Shown here: positions 26,372-34,355 of the stretch, one piece after another
How positions within the stretch are numbered: the stretch's first letter is position 1
Layout: the number at the start of each line of letters is the position of its first letter
From: UBA965 sp964539815
Lineage (GTDB): Bacteria > Chloroflexota > Chloroflexia > Chloroflexales > Roseiflexaceae
Length of the DNA stretch: 64,000 nt
Direction: 5' to 3'
NCBI GenBank assembly: GCA_964539815.1
Contig: CAZIKU010000001.1
Span: forward strand, 9,113 to 73,112
Position numbers and translations under genes: made by a program
The notes under the pieces: model-generated
The model's input: the letters and a program-made list of their open reading frames with translations, nothing else
Told to the model about the DNA's origin: nothing
The model's database searches: none

Positions 26372-28064
26372 CCGTACCTATGTGGTGCTCCTGATATTAA
26401 TCGTAGTGATTGCATTTGGCATGGTCATGCCGAGGCAACTTGCACAACCGATCCTCTATCAAACACAGGTTCCTTTACACATAGACGTTGATCGTTATCA
26501 CGAGCTTTTCGATACACAAGGTCAGCTTGACAGTGAATTTAACGATATCCTCTTTCAAGCGCGTGCCGTGATGACCCATCGCTACCCTGGTTTTGGACAA
26601 GTGCAACTGGCAGATGCAGTGGTGCTGCAAAACAATCAACTTCTTGTTTCCATCACCACGAATACGCCAATTGAGGCAGCTACGATTGCCAACGAGTATG
26701 CTGATGTCCTGATTTTGACGATTCAAGCAGCTGGTGGCCGCGAAATTCTGCGCAATTTGTTGGGTTGGGAAACAACACTCGCACTACAGGGTCGGCCAGC
26801 CAGTGACAACGAAGCACGGTTGTTGCGTGATTTTGTACGCCTGTCAGTCTTTTCATTCAATAGACCGATTGAGCCAGTGTCTGAGTATAGTAGTGTGAGC
26901 AAACTAACTTTTGCTGACCAGAGTGACATGTTGCGTGCAGTTGAATTACATCGCATGCAACTCGAATACTTCACACTGCCACAGGCAGAAAGTGCCAAGC
27001 GTCAGCAATATCTAGACATGGTACAAAGTCTGCGACTGTTTGAGGCCGTCATTGTGCAACATGTTCCGGATTTGGCATTTAATCCGATGCGACCAGGGGA
27101 ACTCTACCGCACGACGGACGCTCCATTACCAGCCACACCGCTTTCGCGGAACATCCTGGTAAGTGCTGCACTGACGCTGGTTGGCGCACTCTTGTTGACG
27201 GTAATTATCATCTGGTTTGATCAAAGCGTTGGCATTGTATCGCGCCTGCAGGACGTATGGCGTTACCGCATCCTTATTGAACACCTTGTGCGGCGAAATC
27301 TGCTCCTCCGCTACCGCGGGAGTGTCCTTGGTTTTGCATGGACCCAAATTGCGCCACTTATGCAACTGCTTGTGTATTGGGTTGTATTTGGCTATTTCTT
27401 TCCAGGGAATTCATTGCCGCTCTACCCGTTGTTTATTGCAGTTGCATTGATTCCATGGGGATACACATCGGATGCGATTGCGACATCGGTGCGCAGTATT
27501 GTCGACAACGCGCCCCTTGTTCGCCATGCGTATTTCCCGCGGGAAATTCTGCCGATTGCGAGTGTATTGACGAGTATGGTCAATTTCTTGCTTTCCATGC
27601 CCGTATTGCTGTTGTTTCAAATAGTGATGCGATATGTGGCAATGCACCATGTCGAAGTACCCGCCACCATTCTCTACTTTCCGGTGATTTTGTTGGTGCA
27701 TACACTCTTTGTGCTTGGATGTGCGTTGCTGCTGGCAGCAATTGCCGTCTATTCACTCGATATCATTCATTTTGTTGGAATATTCTTGCAGATATGGTTC
27801 TTTTTGACGCCGATTGTGTATGCACTCAATGGTATCAATGCCCAGTTGGCGCGCATCATCCGGTGGGCGAATCCAATGGCATCAATTATTGAGTATTACC
27901 GTGAAATATTTTATGGCCAACCTGTTCCCGCGGGGATGCTGCCAACGCCTGGCATTCCTGCAAGTGAATCAATGGTGCGTTCACTTATTACGGCGTTGTT
28001 TGTCTTGGGGGTGGGATATTGGCTGTTTCGTCGGACACATGACTATATTAGTGAGACGCTGTAA
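26352..28064 (+). CDS. Fusion of a Wzz-like chain-length domain with a Wzm-type ABC-2 permease
   Basis: 570 residues. TM1 is at about 10-26, an extracytoplasmic part runs to about 265 and ends in a proline-rich segment (DAPLPATPLSRN) like the one preceding TM2 of Wzz proteins, and TM2 is at about 270-292. From about 305 the protein is an ABC-2 permease of the O-antigen export type: HLVRRNLLLRYRGSVLGFAWTQ is its characteristic start, followed by six helices. Wzm and Wzz are normally separate proteins; joined here they could couple length control to export. TTG at 26349 was passed over for ATG at 26352. It overlaps the deacetylase by 20 bases and the ATPase by one. Confidence 0.85.
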   Translation: MTLRYRNRTYVVLLILIVVIAFGMVMPRQLAQPILYQTQVPLHIDVDRYHELFDTQGQLDSEFNDILFQARAVMTHRYPGFGQVQLADAVVLQNNQLLVSITTNTPIEAATIANEYADVLILTIQAAGGREILRNLLGWETTLALQGRPASDNEARLLRDFVRLSVFSFNRPIEPVSEYSSVSKLTFADQSDMLRAVELHRMQLEYFTLPQAESAKRQQYLDMVQSLRLFEAVIVQHVPDLAFNPMRPGELYRTTDAPLPATPLSRNILVSAALTLVGALLLTVIIIWFDQSVGIVSRLQDVWRYRILIEHLVRRNLLLRYRGSVLGFAWTQIAPLMQLLVYWVVFGYFFPGNSLPLYPLFIAVALIPWGYTSDAIATSVRSIVDNAPLVRHAYFPREILPIASVLTSMVNFLLSMPVLLLFQIVMRYVAMHHVEVPATILYFPVILLVHTLFVLGCALLLAAIAVYSLDIIHFVGIFLQIWFFLTPIVYALNGINAQLARIIRWANPMASIIEYYREIFYGQPVPAGMLPTPGIPASESMVRSLITALFVLGVGYWLFRRTHDYISETL

Positions 28065-29281
28065 TGTCAGAGATTGCCATACAACTGGTAAACGTGTACA
28101 AATCATACACGCGCGGACGCATGGTGTGGCCATGGGCACGTTGGTTCACGCCCGTTACACCACAACATGATGCATTGCGTCGTATGGTAATCGATGACGT
28201 GTCGTTGTGTATCACCAAAGGTGAACGTATTGCATTAATTGGTAATAATGGTGCAGGCAAAAGTACACTCCTCAAACTGATCAGCAACATTCTTGTTCCG
28301 GACGCCGGTAAAATCACCGTCAATGGACGTATTTCGTCGTTGCTCGAGCTCGGTATCGGCTTCCATCCTGAAATGACGGGTTTCGAAAATGTCTACTTTT
28401 ATGGTGCGATGATGGGATTGCGCCGGCATGAAGTAACTGCCCTGCTCCCAGAAATTGAAGCATTTGCGGATATTGGTGCGTACATCCAACAACCAGTCAA
28501 AATGTATTCATCTGGCATGTATCAGCGCTTGGCGTTTGCAAGTGCATTTGCCATGTATCCGGATATTTTGATAGCCGACGAAGGTCTCTCTGTTGGCGAT
28601 GCGACTTTTCAGCAAAAGTGCTTGAATCGCATCGAGGATCTGGGACGGCAAGGAACAACTATTTTGGTTGTGGCCCATAGTGCTGCGGCCACCATGCGTA
28701 TTGCATCACGCGGGATATGGCTGCATAACGGCAAAATCCATCTCGATGGCCCGATTGCAGACGTCGCCGAGGCGTATGCATCGCATATGACGCTCGAAGC
28801 CTTTGAACGGGCTACTGTCGTGCCTGCAGGTGAAATTCAACGTGTCTCGAATCCCTATCTATTGTTTTCTGAGTCGATTCGTGTCAGTGCTGTGCGTATA
28901 CAGGCGACAGATAACATATGGGATGTCACTACGCCATTGGTGCTCTATGCGGATGTCGATGTGCATGCGACTGAGTATATTGGACGAATGCGCGTGCGCA
29001 TCATCGGAGCCGCAGAAAATACACCGGTAATCGAGAACGACTATGTTGCTGCGGATACTAAAACATTCCGTCATGGAGTGCAAACGGTGCGCATCACGGT
29101 ACCGCCACAATCACTCAAACCTGGTTTGTATCGTATCGGAGTGGCGATTTTTACATCGGATGCAACAGACCGCGAAGCCGCAAATTCTACGCTCTTTGTG
29201 CGAGTGACGAATGCACATTCGGCTCCTGATGCTGCGTGGCTTACGACGAATTCAATAATGATCGAAGATGCCAATGCCTAA
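28064..29281 (+). CDS. wzt: Polysaccharide ABC exporter ATPase (Wzt) with C-terminal domain
   Basis: 405 residues. Walker A GNNGAGKST lies at 60-68, the signature is YSSGMYQRLAFA and Walker B is ILIADEGLSVGD, the form of O-antigen and teichoic-acid exporters (Wzt/TagH). Residues of about 255-395 form a beta-sandwich like Wzt_C, which in Wzt proteins binds the modified non-reducing end of the glycan. ATG overlaps the permease stop by one base (TAATG). Together they form a Wzm-Wzt exporter; methyltransferases in the opposite run could supply the terminal mark it reads. The role is well supported, the glycan is not. Confidence 0.9.
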   Translation: MSEIAIQLVNVYKSYTRGRMVWPWARWFTPVTPQHDALRRMVIDDVSLCITKGERIALIGNNGAGKSTLLKLISNILVPDAGKITVNGRISSLLELGIGFHPEMTGFENVYFYGAMMGLRRHEVTALLPEIEAFADIGAYIQQPVKMYSSGMYQRLAFASAFAMYPDILIADEGLSVGDATFQQKCLNRIEDLGRQGTTILVVAHSAAATMRIASRGIWLHNGKIHLDGPIADVAEAYASHMTLEAFERATVVPAGEIQRVSNPYLLFSESIRVSAVRIQATDNIWDVTTPLVLYADVDVHATEYIGRMRVRIIGAAENTPVIENDYVAADTKTFRHGVQTVRITVPPQSLKPGLYRIGVAIFTSDATDREAANSTLFVRVTNAHSAPDAAWLTTNSIMIEDANA

Positions 29282-30545
29282 ACAGTGGCTACCATACATC
29301 TTGCTCGTGTTGATATTGCATGGGTGTGCTGCAGCAGCACCTGTGACTCCCCCTGCACCAACTCCAATACTCCCCACTCCTAATCCGAGTGGCTTAATCG
29401 AAATAGACACCTCCGACCAAATCGACTCCGAATTGACGACGTTGGGTGCCTTTCCCCGTATCGATGAGGTCGAGTTTGGTGTCGTCGCACATCTTTTTTA
29501 TACAGATAGAAATCGCGCGTTGACACTCGCACAAATTGCAGGGTTTGATTGGGTGCGTCAGCAAATCCATTGGAAAGATGTGGAAGCATCGCCAGGTGTC
29601 TACTATTGGGATGAAATCGACCGTATCATCGAAGATTCGTCGGGATTTAATACCAAATTGATGATTAGCATTGTGCAGGCACCTGAATTTTATGAAAAAA
29701 ATCACGGTATCCCGATTGACCCCAAACCATTCGGAGACTTTGTGGCCAACATGATTGATCGATATGGTGGCTTGGTGACCGCCGTAGAAATATGGAACGA
29801 ACCAAATCTCGCTATCGAAAATGGTGGTCGTATCGATGAAGAAGCAGTCGGTCATTATGCCGAAATGCTGATGGAAGGGTACCGGCGCATCAAAGAAAAA
29901 CGCCCCTATACATATGTCATTGCTGCCGCCCCATCGTCTACCGGTGTCAACGACGTGAATTTGGCGATGGACGACGAGAAATATCTCCGTACGCTGTATG
30001 CCTATAAAAACGGTGCAGTTAAAAACTTTTTCGATGCCCAAGGTGTCCACCCTGGTGCTGCAGCAAACCCTCCTGATACGCTGTGGCCGGATAAACCAGG
30101 CAATCCAATCGGGTGGAATGATCATCCATCGCACTATTTTCGCCATGTAGAAAACATCCGTGCACTGATGGTTGAGGCAGGCTTGGCAGAAAAACAAATC
30201 TGGCTCACCGAATATGGTTGGGCAACAGCGAACAACACGCCCGGGTATGAGTATGGGAATGCGGTTTCACTCGAAGATCAGGCGGCATTTACTGTGGCTG
30301 CTGAACAAATGGTCTATGAAAAATATCGCGACGAAACTGGGCGATCATGGATTGGTGTGATGTTTTTGTGGAATCTGAATTTTGCCATCCTGTGGGGACA
30401 AGAAGGCAACCCGAATCACGAACAAGCCGCGTACGGCATCTTGAATCCGGATTGGAGTCCTCGTCCTGTGTTTATTGCGCTCCAAGGAATCAATGAGCGG
30501 ATAAAAAAAGAACAAGGAAAATGGCGGCCATTACCACCGCCATAA
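29268..30545 (+). CDS. Clan GH-A glycoside hydrolase lipoprotein
   Basis: 425 residues with a lipoprotein signal (LILHGC, Cys20), then a Pro-rich spacer and a (beta/alpha)8 enzyme of clan GH-A (GH39/GH5-like). The acid/base Glu178 lies in EIWNEPN and the nucleophile Glu315 in WLTEYGW. Attached to the outer leaflet it would cut or trim the exported glycan or a similar one. It overlaps the ATPase gene by 14 bases and closes the operon, with a 30-base gap before the convergent M20 gene. The exact GH family cannot be told by eye. Confidence 0.83.
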   Translation: MPMPKQWLPYILLVLILHGCAAAAPVTPPAPTPILPTPNPSGLIEIDTSDQIDSELTTLGAFPRIDEVEFGVVAHLFYTDRNRALTLAQIAGFDWVRQQIHWKDVEASPGVYYWDEIDRIIEDSSGFNTKLMISIVQAPEFYEKNHGIPIDPKPFGDFVANMIDRYGGLVTAVEIWNEPNLAIENGGRIDEEAVGHYAEMLMEGYRRIKEKRPYTYVIAAAPSSTGVNDVNLAMDDEKYLRTLYAYKNGAVKNFFDAQGVHPGAAANPPDTLWPDKPGNPIGWNDHPSHYFRHVENIRALMVEAGLAEKQIWLTEYGWATANNTPGYEYGNAVSLEDQAAFTVAAEQMVYEKYRDETGRSWIGVMFLWNLNFAILWGQEGNPNHEQAAYGILNPDWSPRPVFIALQGINERIKKEQGKWRPLPPP

Positions 30546-30575
30546 TCCGTCTCGCTGCAATTGAACATGTACTGT

Positions 30576-31844
30576 TTAGTCGTCGTACCCAATAAACCGC
30601 ATGGCAGTTATCGCCAACGTTTTGGCCACGTGGACAAGTTCTGCCACGGGTACGTTTTCATCTGGCTTGTGCGCAAGTCGCACATCACCTGGCCCATACA
30701 TAACAGTTGGCATCCCACCGTGTAACACAAACAGTCGCATATCTGCACCGTACGGCATTCCTTCGAATGTGACGGTACCACCGAGGTCGCGATGTGCGTC
30801 TGCTAGCGTGTGCACAATTGGATGCGCCATGTCGGTTTCTGCAGGTTCAAATGTGCCACCCCACCATTCCACGATGGGGGGATGATCACGCAACCAGGGA
30901 TCGTTTTGTGCGACCCGCCGCACGGCATCTTCGAGTTCGCGTCGGGCAGCCTGCGAGTCTTCACCAATACCAATGCCATATCGCCCCTCTGCCACGAGAA
31001 TTTCGGGAACGCTCGATGGCCAATTCCCCGCATGTACCGTGCCAATGCTGAGGGGATAGGGCAAGCGGTAGTTGTGAAAGAGTGGATGTCGCATGCGCGC
31101 ATTGCGTTCGGATTCGAGTGCGATGAGTGCTTGATGGATGAGTATGTACTTTTCGACCGCACTGACACCTTCTTCGCGGTAACATCCGTGTGCGGACAAC
31201 CCTGGCACCGTAATGCGCACATTGTGTGCACCCGCTTGTGCAGGTGCGATGGCCATTCGTGTTGGTTCTGGGATGATGACTGCATCTGCGGTGTAGCCCC
31301 GTACGATGCCAGCCAATGTGCCACACCCACCGTCTTCTTCACCAATCACACTTTGTACATGCAAGCGACCGTTGAGTCGAATTCCTGCGTGGTGGATTGC
31401 CCGTGCAGCCCATACCGCGGCAATCAGTCCACCTTTCATGTCGAGTGCACCTCTGCCGTACATGCGCCCATCGACGATTGATGCGTGCCATGGATGGTGG
31501 TGCCAGTTGGCATGGTCGCCTTCAGGGACGACATCAATATGCCCATTGAAAATTAACGATTTCCCGCCATTGTCACTGCCTAGTGTGCCGACGACACCGA
31601 GCCCTGCGCTCCGCTCAATTTCCCACGAAAAACCAGGATGCTGTTGTAGTGTGGCAAAGTCGATATCCCAGACATCAACTTCGAGACCAGAGTAGCTCAT
31701 GATATGTGCAACATGGCGGTGAGCATCGCTTTCGTGGTTGCCAAAACTTTGAAAGCTGACGATTTGTGTTAACGCGTCTAACATGCTTGCTTCATCGAAA
31801 TGGGCAAGTACGCGCGCTTCACTACTGTTCTGTGCGTGCGTCAT
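30576..31844 (-). CDS. M20 family amidohydrolase/deacylase (ArgE/DapE-like)
   Basis: 422 residues, cytoplasmic. The metal-binding motifs are LIFNGHIDVVPEGD, YGRGALDMKGG and VIGEEDGG, with a later His in YGADMRLFV and AHKPDENV. The fold has the usual dimerisation domain insertion around residue 200-310 (AHNVRITVPGLSAHGCYREEG). Length fits acetylornithine deacetylase-like enzymes. No good Shine-Dalgarno is seen. The stop of the DDAH-like gene is 9 bases upstream, so the two are co-transcribed; a joint role in degradation of an N-modified arginine or a related compound is possible but unproven. Confidence 0.86.
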   Translation of the reverse strand: MTHAQNSSEARVLAHFDEASMLDALTQIVSFQSFGNHESDAHRHVAHIMSYSGLEVDVWDIDFATLQQHPGFSWEIERSAGLGVVGTLGSDNGGKSLIFNGHIDVVPEGDHANWHHHPWHASIVDGRMYGRGALDMKGGLIAAVWAARAIHHAGIRLNGRLHVQSVIGEEDGGCGTLAGIVRGYTADAVIIPEPTRMAIAPAQAGAHNVRITVPGLSAHGCYREEGVSAVEKYILIHQALIALESERNARMRHPLFHNYRLPYPLSIGTVHAGNWPSSVPEILVAEGRYGIGIGEDSQAARRELEDAVRRVAQNDPWLRDHPPIVEWWGGTFEPAETDMAHPIVHTLADAHRDLGGTVTFEGMPYGADMRLFVLHGGMPTVMYGPGDVRLAHKPDENVPVAELVHVAKTLAITAMRFIGYDD

Positions 31845-31853
31845 TGGGTTGCT

Positions 31854-32723
31854 CTAGTCTCGTAGTAATGGTCGGGTCAGACAGGTTGGTCCGCCTTCAG
31901 CCTTCAAGGAAATTTCATTACCGCGGTACGTTTGCACTTCGCACCCCGCATCACTCAACAGCCGTGCCGTGATTGGGTTACAGTCGAGCATCAAACAGAC
32001 TTTGGGGGCAATAGCGAGGACATTGGTGGCCATGGTGTCATATTCACTCGCAGGAATCTCGATCAACTTCATATTGCGGCGTTTGAGTTCCTGATACATG
32101 GCAGTCGGCATGAGTGGTAAATGCACAACAGCCATATCATGGTCGACCATAGAAATGAACGATAGTAAGTGCAGGCAGGCTTCTGGACCGGTGTAATACG
32201 GTAAATCATACGAAATGACAGTGACGCCATGCGGAGTGAGCATCTCGCGAATTTGCTGAACGGCTGCATAATTAGTACGGAAGCCAACGCCAATCATCAG
32301 GGTGTGGTCATCGACCCACATCGTATCGCCACCTTCGGCGCGTGCATCACCCGTGAGTTGGCCGAGGATTGGGATACCGTGCTTCTGCATACTTTGCCCG
32401 ATGGCCTGTTCTTCCCCGACGCGCAGTGGTTTGCCCATATGCAGGAGAATGGCACCGTGATTGGTAACAATGGCTGGATCAAAACAAAAAATCGCATCTG
32501 CGTGATCGGGCAGTGCAGTATCGTGCATGATGACTTCACACCCTGCGCGGCGTAGCGTGTCACAGAGTGCGGCATGTTCTGCGAGTGCACCGTTTTTGTC
32601 TGGCTGTGATGTATAGTGCCAGCGTAATGGGTCGGCCTGATAAAATGCACGATCAGGTGTTCTGAGCATGACTTTGCGCAATTGACTGACCATGTTTTGG
32701 GATCCATACGTACGTACACTCAT
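31854..32723 (-). CDS. DDAH/arginine deiminase-like guanidino hydrolase
   Basis: 289 residues of the pentein amidinotransferase fold. Visible sites are FCFDPAIVTNHG, EGGDTMWVD (substrate-guanidine acids), VGFRTN, the catalytic His in ACLHLLSFISMVDHD, and the C-terminal nucleophile Cys in GGPTCLTRP. These match dimethylarginine dimethylaminohydrolases and related enzymes that hydrolyse a guanidino group. The start at 32723 is preferred over 32741 because AAAGG lies 8 bases upstream. A second paralogue lies at 62907-63860. The substrate (methylarginine, arginine or another) is not decided by the sequence. Confidence 0.85.
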   Translation of the reverse strand: MSVRTYGSQNMVSQLRKVMLRTPDRAFYQADPLRWHYTSQPDKNGALAEHAALCDTLRRAGCEVIMHDTALPDHADAIFCFDPAIVTNHGAILLHMGKPLRVGEEQAIGQSMQKHGIPILGQLTGDARAEGGDTMWVDDHTLMIGVGFRTNYAAVQQIREMLTPHGVTVISYDLPYYTGPEACLHLLSFISMVDHDMAVVHLPLMPTAMYQELKRRNMKLIEIPASEYDTMATNVLAIAPKVCLMLDCNPITARLLSDAGCEVQTYRGNEISLKAEGGPTCLTRPLLRD

Positions 32724-32774
32724 AACACAACCTTTCATCAAAACAAACTCGTCATCGACGTTGGAAAAAGAACA

Positions 32775-34160
32775 CTAGAGACCCATGGTGCGGACGATAA
32801 GTTCGTCAACTGTAACACTTCCTGATGTATGTAACTTGTATGCCTTTGCGGCATGGGTAGGATACACACGAAGTGAACATACGGCATATTTCCCTACATA
32901 GACTTCAATGATGGAGCGATCGATATAGATATGCAAGGTGATTGTTGCCCCAATCGATGGATGTAACGGGATGGTATAGCTATCTTTGGCTGTATTTTGA
33001 TTCAGACTGCTCTGCGCCATACTCAAAGTGACGGTGTTTGCCTGGCGATTCCACGTTACGGTTGTTTGTTCGCCGCTCTGTGCATCATGGCGCAAACATA
33101 AAGTAACGAGCGCATCTGCGCTACCAGTGAGTGTGGCATGAATGGCCAGGCTGTCACCTTGCACATGGGCCAATGCCAATTGTGTCTGCGCAACGGATGT
33201 ATCGCGCGCATGCACTAACGTCTCTTGTTCGAGCGCAGTGACTTCTGGTGCGACAGTGTAGGTCATATCGCCTGCGTCATCGAGTGCCAACACACGAGGT
33301 AACGTCATAACGCCTTGCCAGCCTTCGGCACGGCACGCACTTTCGTGGCGCTGTTCTTGGCACCAGCCAATCATTATCCGCCGTCCTTGTGCATCGGTAA
33401 AACTTTGTGGTGCATAGAAACTTACACCATGGTCGACATAATCACGGTTTTGTGGTGTGAATGTCCGACCGTTGAATTGGCCACTCATGTAGATTACCCG
33501 TCGCATCGGGAGTGGGGACGTAATGAATACGTGCTTGTTGTTACTGGCAAAAAAATCAGGACACTCGTAGAGTTGTTCGTTGACCGTGTCTTCTGACTGA
33601 ATAAGACGGCCGAGATATTCCCATTGCAACAAATCACGGGAACGAAACAGTGGCGCAACAGCACGTACCCCATCACCAGAACCGAGCACTTGATACCAAA
33701 ATTCCCCATCGTGCCACATCGTATGGTCACGAAAATCATAGACCAAATTGTCGGGCAGGGTGCGGATGACAGGGTTCTCTGGTGCCTTGGTAAACGCACG
33801 CATCGTGTCATCAGCATAGGCTAGGCATGGAAGTTGATAGGGGTTATTTACGCCGGTGTAGACGATGACGGGTTTCCCATTGTGCACAATGGCGCATCCT
33901 GAGAATACACCATCACGGTCATATGGTTGGTCGGGTGCAAGTGCAATCGGCAGATCCTCCCAGTGCACTAAATCTCGACTGACTGCATGTCCCCAGTGCA
34001 TTGCACCCCAATATGCCGCATGTGGATTGTACTGATAAAACATATGATACTCACCACGCCAATGAATAAGTCCATTTGGATCATTTATCCACTGTTGAGG
34101 TGCAGTAAAGTGATATCGTGGTCGATGTCGATCTGTGCTCGATTCGTATCGTTTTTCCAT
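32775..34160 (-). CDS. GH32 beta-fructosidase (invertase/levanase-like)
   Basis: 461 residues without signal peptide. The five-bladed propeller of GH32 begins with WINDPNG (nucleophile Asp); FRDHTMWH stands at the RDP site, and YECPDFF holds the acid/base Glu. The C-terminal 170 residues form the usual beta-sandwich, with IEVYVGKYAVCSLRVYP. It would release fructose from sucrose, sucrose-6-phosphate or fructans inside the cell. GAGGA lies 5 bases before the ATG. The Pro of RDP is a His here, unusual but not a loss of the transition-state Asp. No sugar transporter is next to it. Confidence 0.9.
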   Translation of the reverse strand: MEKRYESSTDRHRPRYHFTAPQQWINDPNGLIHWRGEYHMFYQYNPHAAYWGAMHWGHAVSRDLVHWEDLPIALAPDQPYDRDGVFSGCAIVHNGKPVIVYTGVNNPYQLPCLAYADDTMRAFTKAPENPVIRTLPDNLVYDFRDHTMWHDGEFWYQVLGSGDGVRAVAPLFRSRDLLQWEYLGRLIQSEDTVNEQLYECPDFFASNNKHVFITSPLPMRRVIYMSGQFNGRTFTPQNRDYVDHGVSFYAPQSFTDAQGRRIMIGWCQEQRHESACRAEGWQGVMTLPRVLALDDAGDMTYTVAPEVTALEQETLVHARDTSVAQTQLALAHVQGDSLAIHATLTGSADALVTLCLRHDAQSGEQTTVTWNRQANTVTLSMAQSSLNQNTAKDSYTIPLHPSIGATITLHIYIDRSIIEVYVGKYAVCSLRVYPTHAAKAYKLHTSGSVTVDELIVRTMGL

Positions 34161-34201
34161 TGTTTCCTCACATTGCTTGTGCGCAATTTGCTGACGTAGG
34201 A

Positions 34202-34207
34202 ATTATA
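34202..34207 (-). promoter_or_regulatory. -10 element before the GH32 gene
   Basis: TATAAT on the minus strand, about 40 bases before the GH32 start. The -35 candidate ACAACA is only a partial match, so this is a weak assignment. Confidence 0.35.
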
Positions 34208-34263
34208 CTATTGTTACATGATGCTGTTGTATCGGCCTAGCTATGTATGTGTGCCACGGATAG

Positions 34264-34293
34264 TAGACTGTAGTGCACAATATTGCATATAAT
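34264..34293 (+). promoter_or_regulatory. Promoter of the 535-aa membrane protein gene
   Basis: TAGACT and a perfect TATAAT are 18 bases apart. The leader would be about 55 bases. The region 34161-34355 thus holds two divergent promoters and no gene. Confidence 0.5.
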
Positions 34294-34355
34294 ATATCTC
34301 ACGCGCATTTTTCACACTTCACATAAATTCAGCATACATCGAATACGGAGGTCGT

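Noticed and set aside
27338..27892. 184-aa open frame on the plus strand
   Set aside because: A different frame inside the Wzz-Wzm permease, Cys-rich and with no start signal.
30498..30545. GGCGG ... CCGCC hairpin at the end of the glycosidase lipoprotein gene
   Set aside because: Only five pairs and no T-run after it, so it was not called a terminator.
30810..31481. 223-aa open frame on the plus strand
   Set aside because: Antisense shadow of the M20 gene; Cys/His-rich composition typical of a wrong frame.
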